The notes under the pieces were generated by a model. That model did no database searches and was not told the DNA's origin. It saw only the letters and a program-made list of their open reading frames with translations. A stretch of DNA of 64,000 bases from Monilinia fructicola (taxonomy: Eukaryota; Ascomycota; Leotiomycetes; Helotiales; Sclerotiniaceae): NCBI GenBank assembly GCA_008692225.1, contig VICG01000007.1, forward strand, positions 2,142,501-2,206,500, in the 5' to 3' direction. Positions 47,654 through 58,185 of this stretch are shown piece after piece (position 1 is the stretch's first letter; the number at the start of each line of letters is the position of its first letter). Made by a program: the position numbers and the translations under genes.

Positions 47654-49282
47654 ATGGAGAAAACTCCTGAATCATTGGCGCAAGAGATTGCGAGTATGAG
47701 AGAGCGGTTGAGTAAAGTTAGCAAAGCAGTTGATATCTATGAATCAGTAGCTACTCAGAATCTGGCCAAAAAGGATATCAAATCCAAAGGAGAAACTGGG
47801 GAAACACATGTAAACCTTTTCATGGAAACGGATAGCTTGATGAAAGCAGTGAGGGGTCCTGTTGATATGGTGTTTTCCAATTTTGAGAATGTAAGTCTAG
47901 TGTTGTTTTGGAATGAAATATTGCGCATTCATGAGGAGAGTAAATATCATAATGAATACTACCATAATTTCAAAATATACGTGGATAGAGTAAGAGAATA
48001 TGCAAGCTGACTTCTATTGGTCACATGTGGATAGTCAGTACATTCAGGAGTATTGAGGGCGGTTTTAGAAATGGGTGTATTTGACGCTTTACCCGCGGAT
48101 GGATCGTCGTATAGTGCTACAACATTGGCTGAGAAATTGGGAGTGGAGAAAGAACTGCTTGGTGAGTATGAATAGCCCACCCAGAAATATGTTTGTCAAC
48201 TGAGGTGGAACAAGTTCGATTCATGCGAGTCCTTACGGTCGTCGGGCCATTCGCCGAGGTGGGAGAGGAGGAATATACTCATACCCCATATTCAATGGCG
48301 TATTTGACACCAGAGCTTAGGGGAATCTTCAAATTGATGTCAGGAATCCCCACACAACATAGCCCATCAATTCTTTGCTTCGACAATCCTCTCATGCAAT
48401 TTTCCAAATGCTTTCGCAAAATGTGATTAGTCTCTTCTAATGCCAACACTAGGTACGATGAATACAATCTCGCCAATGCCCGAATGTACGAGTTCTTCCG
48501 CGAAAATGGCTTCAAGAGTCCAGAGGATCACCTCCTCAACCCTTATTGCTTTGCTCATCAAACTGGCGAGAAAAACATGTGGGAGCATATAGGAGCTTTT
48601 CCCGAGAGATTTCAAAACCTGAACTTAGCAATGATTGCTCAGACTGAAGCCACGAATTGGACTGTTGGAATCTTCCCATTCAAGGCTCAATTGAAAGAAG
48701 TCAAATCAGACAATGAGACTGTCTTGGTCGTAGATATAGGTGGTGGGAGCGGACATGTGACGAAGCAGATTATGAAGTTTGTCGAAGGAATTCCAGGAAA
48801 AGTGGTACTACAAGAACGTGCTGAGTTGATTGATTCGATTGGCCATACAATACCCGAAGTCTCGACGATGAAGTATGACTTTTTTACGCCTCAACCAATC
48901 AAAGGTATGATGAACTGCGCACCCTTGCTTCATAAATTTAGTATGTACGCGAGATTCCTAATGCAGAACAGGAGCTCCGATATACTATATTCGTCGATGT
49001 CTGCATGATTGGCCAGATGTTGACTGTGTGCGCATTTTAAAAGTGATTGCTGCTGCGATGACAGCTGAGATTTCAAGAGCGGTAATTTCCGAGATTGTTC
49101 TCCCATCAATGGCTGCAGATGTCGAAGCCGGATGGATGGATATAACGATGATGGCGTTGAGCGGTCGTGAGAGAACAGAAAAGCAATGGGTGAATTTGCT
49201 GAATCTTTCGGGCTTAAAACTACGAGAGATCCATCGTGGCCCCGGAACCAACTATGCCGCAATCGAGGCAATTCTCGCGTAG
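47654..49282 (+). CDS. caffeate-type O-methyltransferase
   Basis: SAM-dependent O-methyltransferase of the plant/fungal COMT-like type, often found in phenolic or polyketide tailoring; the substrate is unknown. Exons 47654-47890, 48035-48161, 48215-48338, 48453-48904 and 48972-49282 join in frame with no indel. The N-terminal dimerisation/winged-helix part is VLRAVLEMGVFDALPADG...LAEKLGVEKELLVRFMRVLTVVGPF, then HTPYSMAYLTPELRGIFKLM|YDEYNLANARMYEFF. The SAM site is VLVVDIGGGSGHVTKQIM, with VVLQERAELI. The catalytic base is in YIRRCLHDWPD (His), and the C terminus is GTNYAAIEAILA. Intron 3 has the unusual but GT donor GTCAGG, with a CTAAT branch near its end. It is divergent from the LaeA-like gene. 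Confidence 0.88.
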
Positions 49283-49377
49283 ACATTTGGTGATTTTGGG
49301 CATCTGGAATGTGTCATCATGCGACTGTCAGTAGATAGTGGGTAGTACATAATACAAAGTATATAGAATTTGCGACC

Positions 49378-50599
49378 CTATGATGACTCTAGGTATGTTC
49401 CCGCAAGCCAGAGGAGTGAACACCCAGCTAAAGCCCATGCACCCACTGCTTTCTTCCCCCACCAAGAATTGTCTTCTTCTACCTTTGCAGCACGTATCTT
49501 GCGAGTTGGAGGACTTTCGAGGGGAGTTGCAGATGATGTAGAGTTCTTTTCCGCTGATTCGGTTGATTCACGAAGCTCGGCAATTTTCTTGCCTAGAGCT
49601 AGTAGATCTTCTTTCCATTCAGTGTCGTTTGCGATCTTATCAACTTCTACGTTTTGTACGTTTCCGAAGAAGTCCATCAATAGTCTCTCCCTCCCTCCTT
49701 GCTCTCCACCTGGGAAAAAGATCCCATCTAACACCCGGATGCGAATGGATCTTTGCCTCGTCATAACTGTCAAATAAGTCGCCCAAGGTCTTCTTGCTGC
49801 CAGGTTCTCGAACCTGGGTCTCAAGGAAGTCTAGATTGTAATATGTGTATCGATCAATAACCGCAACTCCAACATCATTATCTGCATGATGAGAGTATGA
49901 AGATTGATCGATTTCCGAAGAGCCCGTTGCAATTATGTTAGGAGAGTAGAATTTACTGTACATGGTATTTGCCTGGCATGTATCAATCATGAATAGTAAT
50001 TCATGGTATCTTTAGATCATAGTTAGTATAAATATATTGCTCGTAGGATTGATTCTCACAAACCTCTTCTTCTCCCACATTTGCTCAAACGCATCCGCCA
50101 AATCAAATGCACTAATTTCCTCTGCATCTTGAAATTTCAAGAATTCATTACCACCATGACCCGTCATGTAAACCAAGATATTGCTTCTATCATCCGTCAA
50201 AAGTCTCTTGCTTCTCGGCATCTCTTCCCCAACTCTATCCGTTAACAGCCGAATAAAGTTCTCCACGGTAACCTCATATCCTCGATAATCCACTTCAATG
50301 TTATCTCCATATAAATCCACCGCGCGGTCAGCATTACTGTAAACCGTGCCGGGGAAGGCATTTCGAGGGTTGCATGCCATATCATCTGGTAGCATAAGAA
50401 TGATCTGGGAATCGGGAATTCCTAGACGTTTGACTGTGCGATAAAGTGAGAGGACATTTGCCAGATGACGATAGTTAAACCAGAACCTTGATGTTGATAC
50501 GAGGACTGCCCAATTACTTGTATGTTCTGCGGCGACAGGTAAAGGGGAGAGTAGAGGTGCCAGCACCAGCGGAAGCTGGAGAAAGCTGGATAACTTCAT
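49378..50599 (-). CDS. GPI8: GPI-anchor transamidase catalytic subunit
   Basis: Caspase-like cysteine protease of the ER that swaps the C-terminal signal of pre-proteins for a GPI anchor. Signal peptide [21 protein letters not shown]. Core [68 protein letters not shown], catalytic His in [18 protein letters not shown] and catalytic Cys in [14 protein letters not shown] (after one intron near 50010-50065). Then [32 protein letters not shown]-terminal membrane anchor, [20 protein letters not shown], is expected and seen. One surplus C in TTTCCCAGG near 49714 breaks the frame between WDLFP and [19 protein letters not shown]8 is essential in yeast, so error rather than loss is suspected. It is divergent from the gene at 51107. 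Confidence 0.92.
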
Positions 50600-51106
50600 A
50601 ATTGTATGTAGTTAGTCAGTCCAATGGATAATGTATAGATTCTATTTCCTGTAGGATGAGAGAAGAGTTGAAGGTACTGGTGAGCCTTGTCATATATGAT
50701 TGGTACAATCATACAATCCTCTCGGAGAAGAGAACGTCAAAGGCGCAGCTTACCAATTATTAGGTTGTCCACGGGTGTATGAGCGAGCGAGCTCTCGTAC
50801 AGCCGTCGGTTAGTCATGCTACCTCAGCCTCTAGAACTAATCAAACCTCAAATATAAGGCTGTAAGTTATCACATGCTTGAGCTAATGATGCCCCGCACG
50901 TCCCGCGATTTCAGACATTTCCAAGACTATTGATATTTTAGTTATATTGGATTACCACTCTCTGCTACTTACCTAGTATATTAATTACCAACTGACCGTC
51001 AATACCATCTTTAATCAAAGTCAGAAACTGTCAGACTTCCAACTCAATAAGTCATCTGTCCTATTAGCTGTATGTTGTGTTATTCAAGATATCCTCACAA
51101 ATAACA
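50600..51106. promoter_or_regulatory. divergent promoter GPI8 / histidine phosphatase gene
   Basis: About 510 bp between the two ATGs; no specific element could be read. Confidence 0.5.
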
Positions 51107-53204
51107 ATGGGTCGGCCACCGGCTGTTATTATTGTCGTCAGGTAAGAGATCTCTGAGGTCAAAACTTCATATTCGTCCCAGATGTTTTGTTGCACTCGTC
51201 TAGTAGACAAATCTCTCTGAACAACTTTCCATAGACGACCGTCGGAAAAATGATAAATAGTAGCATAGGCATCTAATCCTCTTTATAGGCATGGCGCTCG
51301 CCTCGACCAAGCAGATAATCAATGGTACTTGACAACCCCAACTCCATACGATCCTCCTCTTACCTATGGTGGATGGACACAATCGAGAGCTCTCGGGGCT
51401 CGTATAGCGAATATTCTACGGACTCGCGAGACGGATGATGAGTTTGTTAGCAGTGAGGATCGGAATGGAAGCAAGAACAGAAAGAGAAGGCATAAAGTGG
51501 TTATACATACATCACCCTTTTTGCGCTGTGTTCAGACATCAGTCGCCATAAGTGCTGGCCTTGCACAAAATCCTGGTCATACACATCCTCAACGTTCCGC
51601 TTCCACACATTCCCACCACAAAAGCTTGCAAATGCACCCCTCTCCTAGGGTACGCCCCGCGTTATCAACAGACTCACCCAAACTGGCACCACTCCTAGAA
51701 ACTACAAATCTTGCGTCGAGTTCAAGTGGTAAGATTATTGGACAAACGGACAACATTAAGAAATCACTGGTGCGTGTAGATGCGTTCCTTGGTGAATGGT
51801 TGGCTCCAGATTACTTTGAGCATATTACTCCGCCTCCGAGTTCTATTATGATGGTAGCTGGTGCTAAAGCGGATTTGTTGAGAAGGGAGGATCATAACAG
51901 CTTAATACATGTACGGGATTTCACCGCACAAGGCTCATCATTTCAACCATTTCCAGGTGGATGGGGAAGTCCGATCACCACTGAGAAAAAAGAGTTTCCA
52001 TCGGTCTCGAGTTTAAGCCATGCGCTACCTAGAAGAGATCGAACGAGCAGTCTGAGCAGTGTCGGAAGTAATGGGAATCGTCAAGGACTAAGAGCCGATG
52101 GTCATTTGCCCACATCTGAACATGGTATCTATCAACCACCTGTCCCCAGCTATGCGATTTCTACATCCGATCCTATACCACCTGGATATGCTACTCATGC
52201 CAGAGATGCATGTGTTAATGTCGATTATCAATGGGATAGCATGCGTGAGCCTTTAGATTGGGGAAATGGTGGTGAATATGGCGAAGAATGGCCATCGATG
52301 CATAAAAGATTCCGGAGAGGTTTGCACAGCATGTTAGATTGGTACAAGAGTAATGAAAAACCCTGGAGAGACGGTCACCAAGACTCCCTCTAGTCCAGAG
52401 CTTGAGAAACCATTTTCTATTGACGGAAGTCACGAAGAAGATACAGATCTTGTTCTTATCCTGGTTACCCATGGAGCTGGTTGCAACGCCCTTATTGGAG
52501 CCTTGACTAACCAACCCCTACTAATGGACGTTGGAATGGCATCATTAACTATGGCCGTCCAGAAGCCCATCTCCGAAACTACCCCCCACTTCTAAACCGG
52601 GTGCAACACCTAAAGCCCATTCTCGTACAAATTCTAGAAGTTTATCCCTATCAGAGGAATATGATTTGAAGCTCTTAGCGAACACAGAACATCTTCGCTC
52701 GACTACAAGCAGTATTGCGTCATCCCGAACTCCCTCCGCCGCAAATCTATCTACATTCCGTGAGCGCCAGCCAATAGACCCCAATCGTTCCACCACTATA
52801 AATTCCAGTCTCGGCAGTATCAGAAGAACAGCAAGTATAGCGAGTTCCCAACCTCGAACCTTCAGCCCGGCAAGACAATCATCAATAGGGTTGTGGAGCG
52901 CTACTCCCCCGTTAAGAGAATCGGTTGATGAAAATGATGACACGGATTGTGATAGTATGATATTGAACTTTGGAGACGATAGTGCAAATTTAAAAGCTTC
53001 AACATCATCAACCGCCGAAGAAGAAAACAAATCAGCTGTTGCCAAAAATACGGAAATAGAAACAAGTGCATTAGAGGAAGATGAAGTTGCGCCTTTGGGG
53101 CTGTGGGATCACCGAGATTGACGGCAAGTTCAAGTCCAGCCGTCGATCTGGATAAGGCTGGTCATACACCAAAGAGGAGGTGGACAGTCAATGAAAGGGC
53201 ATGA
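51107..53204 (+). CDS. histidine phosphatase (phosphoglycerate-mutase-like) family protein
   Basis: Exon 1 MGRPPAVIIVVR joins after an intron (about 51142-51290) to HGARLDQADNQWYL, completing the RHG catalytic motif of the histidine phosphatase superfamily. Next are PPLTYGGWTQSRALGARIANIL, VVIHTSPFLRCVQTSVAISAGL, a long Ser/Pro-rich insertion, YEHITPPPSS-like ...LAPDYFEHI, and PPVPSYAISTSDPIPPGYATHARDAC. The second catalytic His is in VLILVTHGAGCNALIGAL. A long low-complexity Ser-rich tail ends RWTVNERA, stop at 53204. Three frame changes are needed, all in runs: AAAAA before CCTGG near 52360 (one A extra), CCCCCC near 52580 (one C extra) and GGG near 53104 (one G missing). A fungal regulatory phosphatase is plausible; the substrate is unknown. 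Glycolytic mutase function is unlikely given the size and insertions. Confidence 0.82.
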
Positions 53205-54482
53205 ACTTTTGAGTATCACTGAATTAAATCACGTGTTGGTCGTATACGGAAAGGCGGAAAGAAATGAAGCGAAAATGAGACTGAAAATGGCCATCAGAAA
53301 GAAGTCAGGATGGATCTTTTGTATGGAAGGTATGGATGCATGAAAAGACTTTTGGGACTTTTCTCAATTGAGCATTTCGTTCAAGCGGGGCGTGGGAGTA
53401 TGGTTATTGGAGTCAATCTGTATCAATTCACGGATGAACAAAAAGCGTGGCTCGGATACCATGATCAATCAACTCAATTAAACTGCAATCATATGTTTAT
53501 TAAAGACCCAACTCGATTCCTGCGAGCACTCTTGGGAGAATTATCAAGGAAACACCAACTGAATTGTTGTGGATCACTATACATTATGTACGGTGGGAGA
53601 TCCGAAACGTTCCTCAAAATCAGGTGATGAAACTCAGCTCAAGCTATTATCATTACTATTATGCCATACCCGGGTGAACTTGTAGTGATAAACTCATAAT
53701 GTCACCGCTACGATATGTATGTTGATTACGATAAAGATTTTCAATAGACCCCTGCCTTGGTCTAAGATCCTCGCGCCTCACAAATAATGCATCCAGTCGA
53801 ATATCCTGCCGTTGAAAAAAACGATCAGGTTGGTACGCGATGTAAAGACTATGTATTATATCTTTTTCGCATTTGATGTTGGTTTCTGTGACATTGATTA
53901 GGGCAAGCAATTTCATAAATCCAAATTTCGAAAAAAGAATTGCGTTATATCCCATTGCTCATTCTCAAAAGTGGTTTGTTCCTCATCAACGACCCGAAGG
54001 CTATATGAGTGGTGCATGAAACTCGTGTCTAATCATCGCGGGGTAGGGGGTGGAAGAAAAAGTGAGATGAGATAAACATACTGTATATTAGAAATTGTTG
54101 ATTCATGAGCATGGAGTCAAGCCATGGTTCAGACCATTGACTTCATGTCTTTTGCCACCAGTTCTCGTATGAGTAATGAGGTGCAAAGCTTTGCATCGAC
54201 ATGAATATATCGAGGCTGCAGAGTTGTGTGACCAGCGGTATTCATAACGCATGTAATGTATTCAATACTGTCCTGCAATGATATAGCTTGTCAGCTGGAT
54301 TCAACTAAAATGTGAATAATTGAAGTGAGAAGTTGCTGAACAAATCAGAGAGGCTCGCATGCGTAAAATTTGTAACCATGTATTTTGTCTTCAAGACTAA
54401 TCGATTTTTATACCATCATCATAAAGTTTCGGAAAAAAAAAAAAAAAAAAATTCAACTTACCATAAATCATGATCATAAACT
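53205..54482. other. convergent 3' region
   Basis: About 1.3 kb. Two open frames (53310-53627 plus and 53659-53955 minus) show no family motif and are not supported. An 18-base A-run lies near 54434-54451, shortly beyond the MED4 3' end. 53640-54400 is otherwise featureless. Confidence 0.6.
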
Positions 54483-55485
54483 TTAGTCATCATCGTCATC
54501 AAACTCGTCCAATTGAAAGACTTTCGGTTTGTCGGCGCCTGCGCCACTATGGCCACCACCCATAGCATTATTCCTTCTCTCCATCTCCAACCTTCTTCTT
54601 TCTTCCTCTTTCATTCTTGCTGCCTCTTCTTCCCTCTCTATCTCTTTCAGCCTTCTCCCTCTTCTTTTGTTCCTCGAGTTCCGGATCCCATCCCTCAGGA
54701 TCAATTCCGCTATCAACCAGCGCTTGGATACTTGCTAATGCACCAATTCTGATATCATCTTCGCGAGCCCATGGCACGAATGGTCGATCATCGGAACCCA
54801 TGTTTAGAATTCGCATCATCTCTCTGGATCAAGAGTGGGTTGTGACTGGGAGGGTGGTTGAGATGCTGCGTCTTGACCAGGAGCTAAAAGAATTCAGTCC
54901 GTTGGGGGTGGCTGATGGAACATCTATATCCATCGCGTTCCCATTCGCACCGTTGCCCGTCACGGTAACACTAGGTGTAGTACTTCCATTTGTAGCGGCG
55001 CCATCTTGTTTTGGCGATGACTCTTCTGGTTTCGGTAATCGAGCCTCGGGTGGTACTGTAAATTTAGAGATCCTCCGCGCGTAGCTAAGAAGTTCCTCAT
55101 ATTCCACGGGGTTCCTCTCCTCTGGGTATTGGGAAGATGGGGTATTGAGGAGTTCACTTCGTGAGCTGGTGAGAAGAACTAGAAACTCGCTAATTTGAGT
55201 ATCAAGAGCTGCAGAAGTTGCATGTAGGCTATTAAGCTTGTGGGTATTTTGTTGATGTTGATTTACTGTAAAGATACTGTGTTAATAAACGGCAAAATAT
55301 GGAGGGTTGGAACCAGTGTAATAAAAAGGAAACATACGAAGTGATAGGCCATCATTGAGCTCTTGATCCGCTAGAACCAGGTCTTGAGCAAGAGCGGGAA
55401 CGGGATTATACTTTGAAATTGAAGCTATGAGGTTGGACAGAGCCTTTTCTACGCGGTCAAAACGCGCATCAACTATCTTGTCCAT
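54483..55485 (-). CDS. MED4: Mediator complex subunit 4
   Basis: Middle-module Mediator subunit bridging regulators and RNA polymerase II. Start MDKIVDARFDRVEKALSNLIASISKYNP, chosen as the first Met after the upstream region. An intron (about 55260-55336) joins DGLSL to NQHQQNTHKLNSLHATSAALDTQI. Then EFLVLLTSSRSELLNTP, NPVEYEELLSYARRISKFTVPP (the family signature), PVPWAREDD-like PFVPWAREDDIRIGALASIQALVDSGIDPEGWDPE (second signature), a Glu/Arg-rich coiled coil and the acidic tail VFQLDEFDDDDD. Frame changes occur around 54880-54830 (SSWSRR versus PGQDAASQPP, then EMMRILNMGS) and around 54655 in AAG/GAG repeats. These fit the general indel pattern. Confidence 0.87.
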
Positions 55486-56105
55486 TTTGGTTGTGTTGAA
55501 GGGAGAGGTGAAGGTGGAGAACAAAGAAAGGTTGATAATTTCCTTAGGACATATTGTTATAGTATGGAGGCCCTGTATATAGGAGACCTAAGGATTGAAG
55601 ACAATGGGGTGAAATACGGCGAAGTACAGTGAACTGCTTTCAAGTCGATTACTTGAGTAAAGTTGTAGAAGAAAGAAGGAAAAACTGAATCGAAGTGAAT
55701 TGATGAAAGCAGAAGAATGAAGGTATAAAAAATTATGATGGATAAATGTAGGTAAGAATGAAGAAGGGAATCTTGAATGTTTGAAATTTTCATTGTGTAT
55801 CCGAGTAAGAAAAATAAGCGCGCGTATCCACTCAAATTGCAAGGATAAGATCTCAATTAAAAGCCATTATCCAACCTACGTCAAAACATCTATATGAGGT
55901 ATGCGTATTCAAGTATATGCATACCAGTATGTGTTATTTTAATTTAACTATTACGATTATCTTATTATTATTGCTATAAATTAGTTAATTATTTCTTTAT
56001 TTATATTGGTTTAGTTTATACATTTATAATATATCAATAAGTAAATAGTACTTTAATTATATTACATTCTATAGTAATATTCATCGCGTATTATAATATC
56101 GTATA
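55486..56105. other. upstream region of MED4
   Basis: About 620 bp, increasingly AT-rich toward 56000. Minus-strand open frames of up to 99 residues (55557-55856) are Ser/Phe/Leu-rich with no motif. Confidence 0.55.
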
Positions 56106-56191
56106 AGTCGCCTACCCTACTTCTCGCCACCCCCCCATTTGGCTAGAATTTCACACCAAAAACGGCCATTTTAACGTACTACTTGTGACGA

Positions 56192-56218
56192 ATATCACGT
56201 GCCTTAAGCACGTGATAT
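56192..56218. repeat. 27-bp perfect palindrome with two CACGTG sites
   Basis: ATATCACGTGC, a five-base CTTAA centre, GCACGTGATAT. The arms are exact reverse complements and each holds an E-box-like CACGTG. Confidence 0.9.
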
Positions 56219-56259
56219 CTCATCACGCTAAGCGATACTGTATATATAAGAGATCTCTA

Positions 56260-56513
56260 CTTGGTGTTGTTTTGGGTCTATGCCGGGGTAAAAATCTACA
56301 AAATAGTATACCTTTTAAATTCTTTTTTATATATTATAAAACTTTCATTTTTAAGAATTTAAATATACAAAACGTTTATTTTTTAACTTAATAATTCTAT
56401 AAAGCATTATTTGTAGTTTTTTAATGAATTTGTTAATTTATTATAATTTTTTAAAATAAAAGTTCCATTTTCAGTTAATTTTTAGCCCGGCATTGACCCA
56501 AAACAACGCCAAG
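56260..56513. mobile_element. MITE copy 2 (TA-flanked, 254 bp), nested
   Basis: Same element as 25313-25562 and in the same orientation. The ends are CTTGGTGTTGTTTTGGGTC and, reverse-complemented, CTTGGCGTTGTTTTGGGTC, with TA outside each (56258-56259 and 56514-56515). The terminal repeats are better preserved than in copy 1. Differences between the copies are mostly transitions, which would fit either ordinary decay or mild RIP. It lies inside the left arm of the foldback element, so it arrived later. Confidence 0.9.
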
Positions 56514-57370
56514 TAGGTCCCCTAAAGATCTCTTCCCTCTTTAGCTTTCTTATTCTAGTTAACTAACCTCTATTGATTCGCTCTAGTATGTGATCGTGAC
56601 ACTACTAACTTCTTAATTAATTAATATAATTAATTAAAATTTTAAATAATAAATTATTATATATTAATCAATACATTCTGAAAATCTTAAATTTTTGCGA
56701 TTTTTTATTAAAGAGTAATAAAAGATTATAAAAAATTAAAATTCTAATTTTAGATTTGTATATTAATCTTATACAAAATCAAAATCTTTAAAAAGAAATT
56801 ATATTTATTTAACAAAAATAGCTAAAAAATAATCTAAAAAAAATTAAAAAATCTTGAAATCAATTTTAATCGTGTTCTTTATTTAAATAGTATATATTAT
56901 TTATTTATAATAAATGTTTAATATAGATTCTTAGATTTTAACAATAAAATTTTAAGTAAAAAGTTTATAATTTCAATTTATTTAATAATTATAAATTATT
57001 ATATATATTTTAAATAGCATATTCATTATATATTGATTTATAGATTTTATAAAAATTTATAAATTATTTTTAACTATTTTTGTTTGAAAATTATAATTAT
57101 TTTTTTTCAAAGTTTCAATTTTGTATGTGATTTCCATACAAATCTAAAACCGAAAATTTTAATTTTCTATAATCTTTTATTACTCTTTATAAGACCATCG
57201 CAAAAATTTTAAATTTTCAGAATCTATTAATAATTATATATAAAAGCTTTAATTAAAATTTAAAAAATATATATTCATTCTTCGTAGAGTTATAAATATA
57301 TTAAAATGGCCGTTTTTGGTGTGAAATGCTGGCCAAATGGGGGGGGTGGCGAGAAGTAGGGTAGGCGACT

Positions 57371-57453
57371 TATTGATTATATTAACAATATTGCTTTTGT
57401 CAACACGCCAAGGCTGTCAGCGACGATGGAGCCGACTCCTTCCGTGACGACCG
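57371..57453. other. short spacer
   Basis: Spacer between the foldback end and the stop of the small SAM-like gene. Confidence 0.5.
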
Positions 57454-57879
57454 TCACAATACATGACAGAAAGTATCAGTACTGTCTGAGACTGACCTTA
57501 AATTCCACAATATATCGTCCGCCGCCGTAACAGCCCTCCATATCATACTCGCCCTCATAAGCTTCAAATCTAACCCCTTTCCACGCCACTTCGTTGCGAT
57601 GAAGCTGGCGTCGCGGGGGTCTTGGCCATACGTCGCACACAGGTAGCGATATAACCAAAGTCTGCATTGTTGCACCGACCAGTCGTCCTTTACTTCACTA
57701 TTTGGCCTGATCTTGTTGGCATCTTCGGATCCGAGTGATAAAAACTGAATATGTTCCTGGACAGTGCGGTTTTCTTCCCTTCGTGTCATTAGCGGGTACG
57801 GTGGTCGTTGGTTAGGGTAAGTTCGGTCGTCATATTCTATCGTGGCGAAAACGATACGAGAAGGAATGCGAGTATTCAT
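57454..57879 (-). CDS. small hypothetical protein with a possible SAM-like helical domain
   Basis: Open frame from MNTRIPSRIVFATIEYDD, 141 residues. The C-terminal part DDWSVQQCRLWLYRYLCATYGQDP...IATKWRGKGLDLKLM resembles the W-x-C-x-W-L layout of sterile-alpha-motif-like domains in anonymous Sclerotiniaceae proteins. This is inference only. The open frame extends upstream to 58185 through a Thr-Thr-Ser repeat produced by the 9-mer minisatellite. The inner Met after the repeat is preferred because the upstream part is low-complexity. No partner or pathway is evident. The gene starts within 90 bp of a transposon-like foldback. Confidence 0.5.
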   Translation of the reverse strand: MNTRIPSRIVFATIEYDDRTYPNQRPPYPLMTRREENRTVQEHIQFLSLGSEDANKIRPNSEVKDDWSVQQCRLWLYRYLCATYGQDPRDASFIATKWRGKGLDLKLMRASMIWRAVTAADDILWNLRSVSDSTDTFCHVL

Positions 57880-57897
57880 GATTAAAGGGAATGAATG

Positions 57898-57990
57898 AGT
57901 GGTTGAAGTGGTTGAAGTGGTTGAAGTGGTTGAAGTGGTTGAAGTGGTTGAAGTGGTTGAAGTGGTTGAAGTGGTTGAAGTGGTTGAAAT
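57898..57990. repeat. (GTGGTTGAA)n nonamer minisatellite
   Basis: About ten copies of GTGGTTGAA with only terminal variants. On the minus strand it encodes repeating Ser-Thr-Thr if translated. Confidence 0.92.
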
Positions 57991-58185
57991 GGTTGGAGTG
58001 ATTAAGTGACGAAATGGTTCAAAACTTTGAATAGTTCTAGTTGAAATAATCAAAGTTATTTGAGGAAGTAAAGAATTAAGTGATTCAGTATTAGATTGAT
58101 CAATTGTCAAGTTGATCGAAAATTGAACTCGAGTATTGTATACGTAGATGTGAATTTTGGATGGAAGAATGAAGTCTTTCAACAT

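Larger units (their letters stand above)
56106..57370. mobile_element. TA-flanked foldback element carrying a nested MITE
   Basis: Inverted ends: 56106 onward reads AGTCGCCTACCCTACTTCTC and the reverse complement of the right end, up to 57370, reads the same. The match continues through a seven- or eight-C run to CCAAAAACGGCCATTTTAA, about 70 bp on each side. A TA lies directly outside both ends (56104-56105 and 57371-57372). Deeper arms also pair: about 56680-56790 with about 57150-57230, around shared blocks such as AATCTTTTATTACTCTTTA and its complement. The inside is very AT-rich and has no coding capacity. The left arm has about 430 bp lacking on the right; 254 of those are the MITE at 56260. 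The class is unknown; TA target choice suggests a Tc1/mariner-type partner. Confidence 0.85.

Noticed and set aside
48339..48452. Apparent insertion of unrelated residues in the O-methyltransferase
   Set aside because: Explained as an intron; the flanks then match the family.
53310..53627. 105-residue plus open frame downstream of the phosphatase
   Set aside because: No motif, odd composition, and lies in a probable 3' region.
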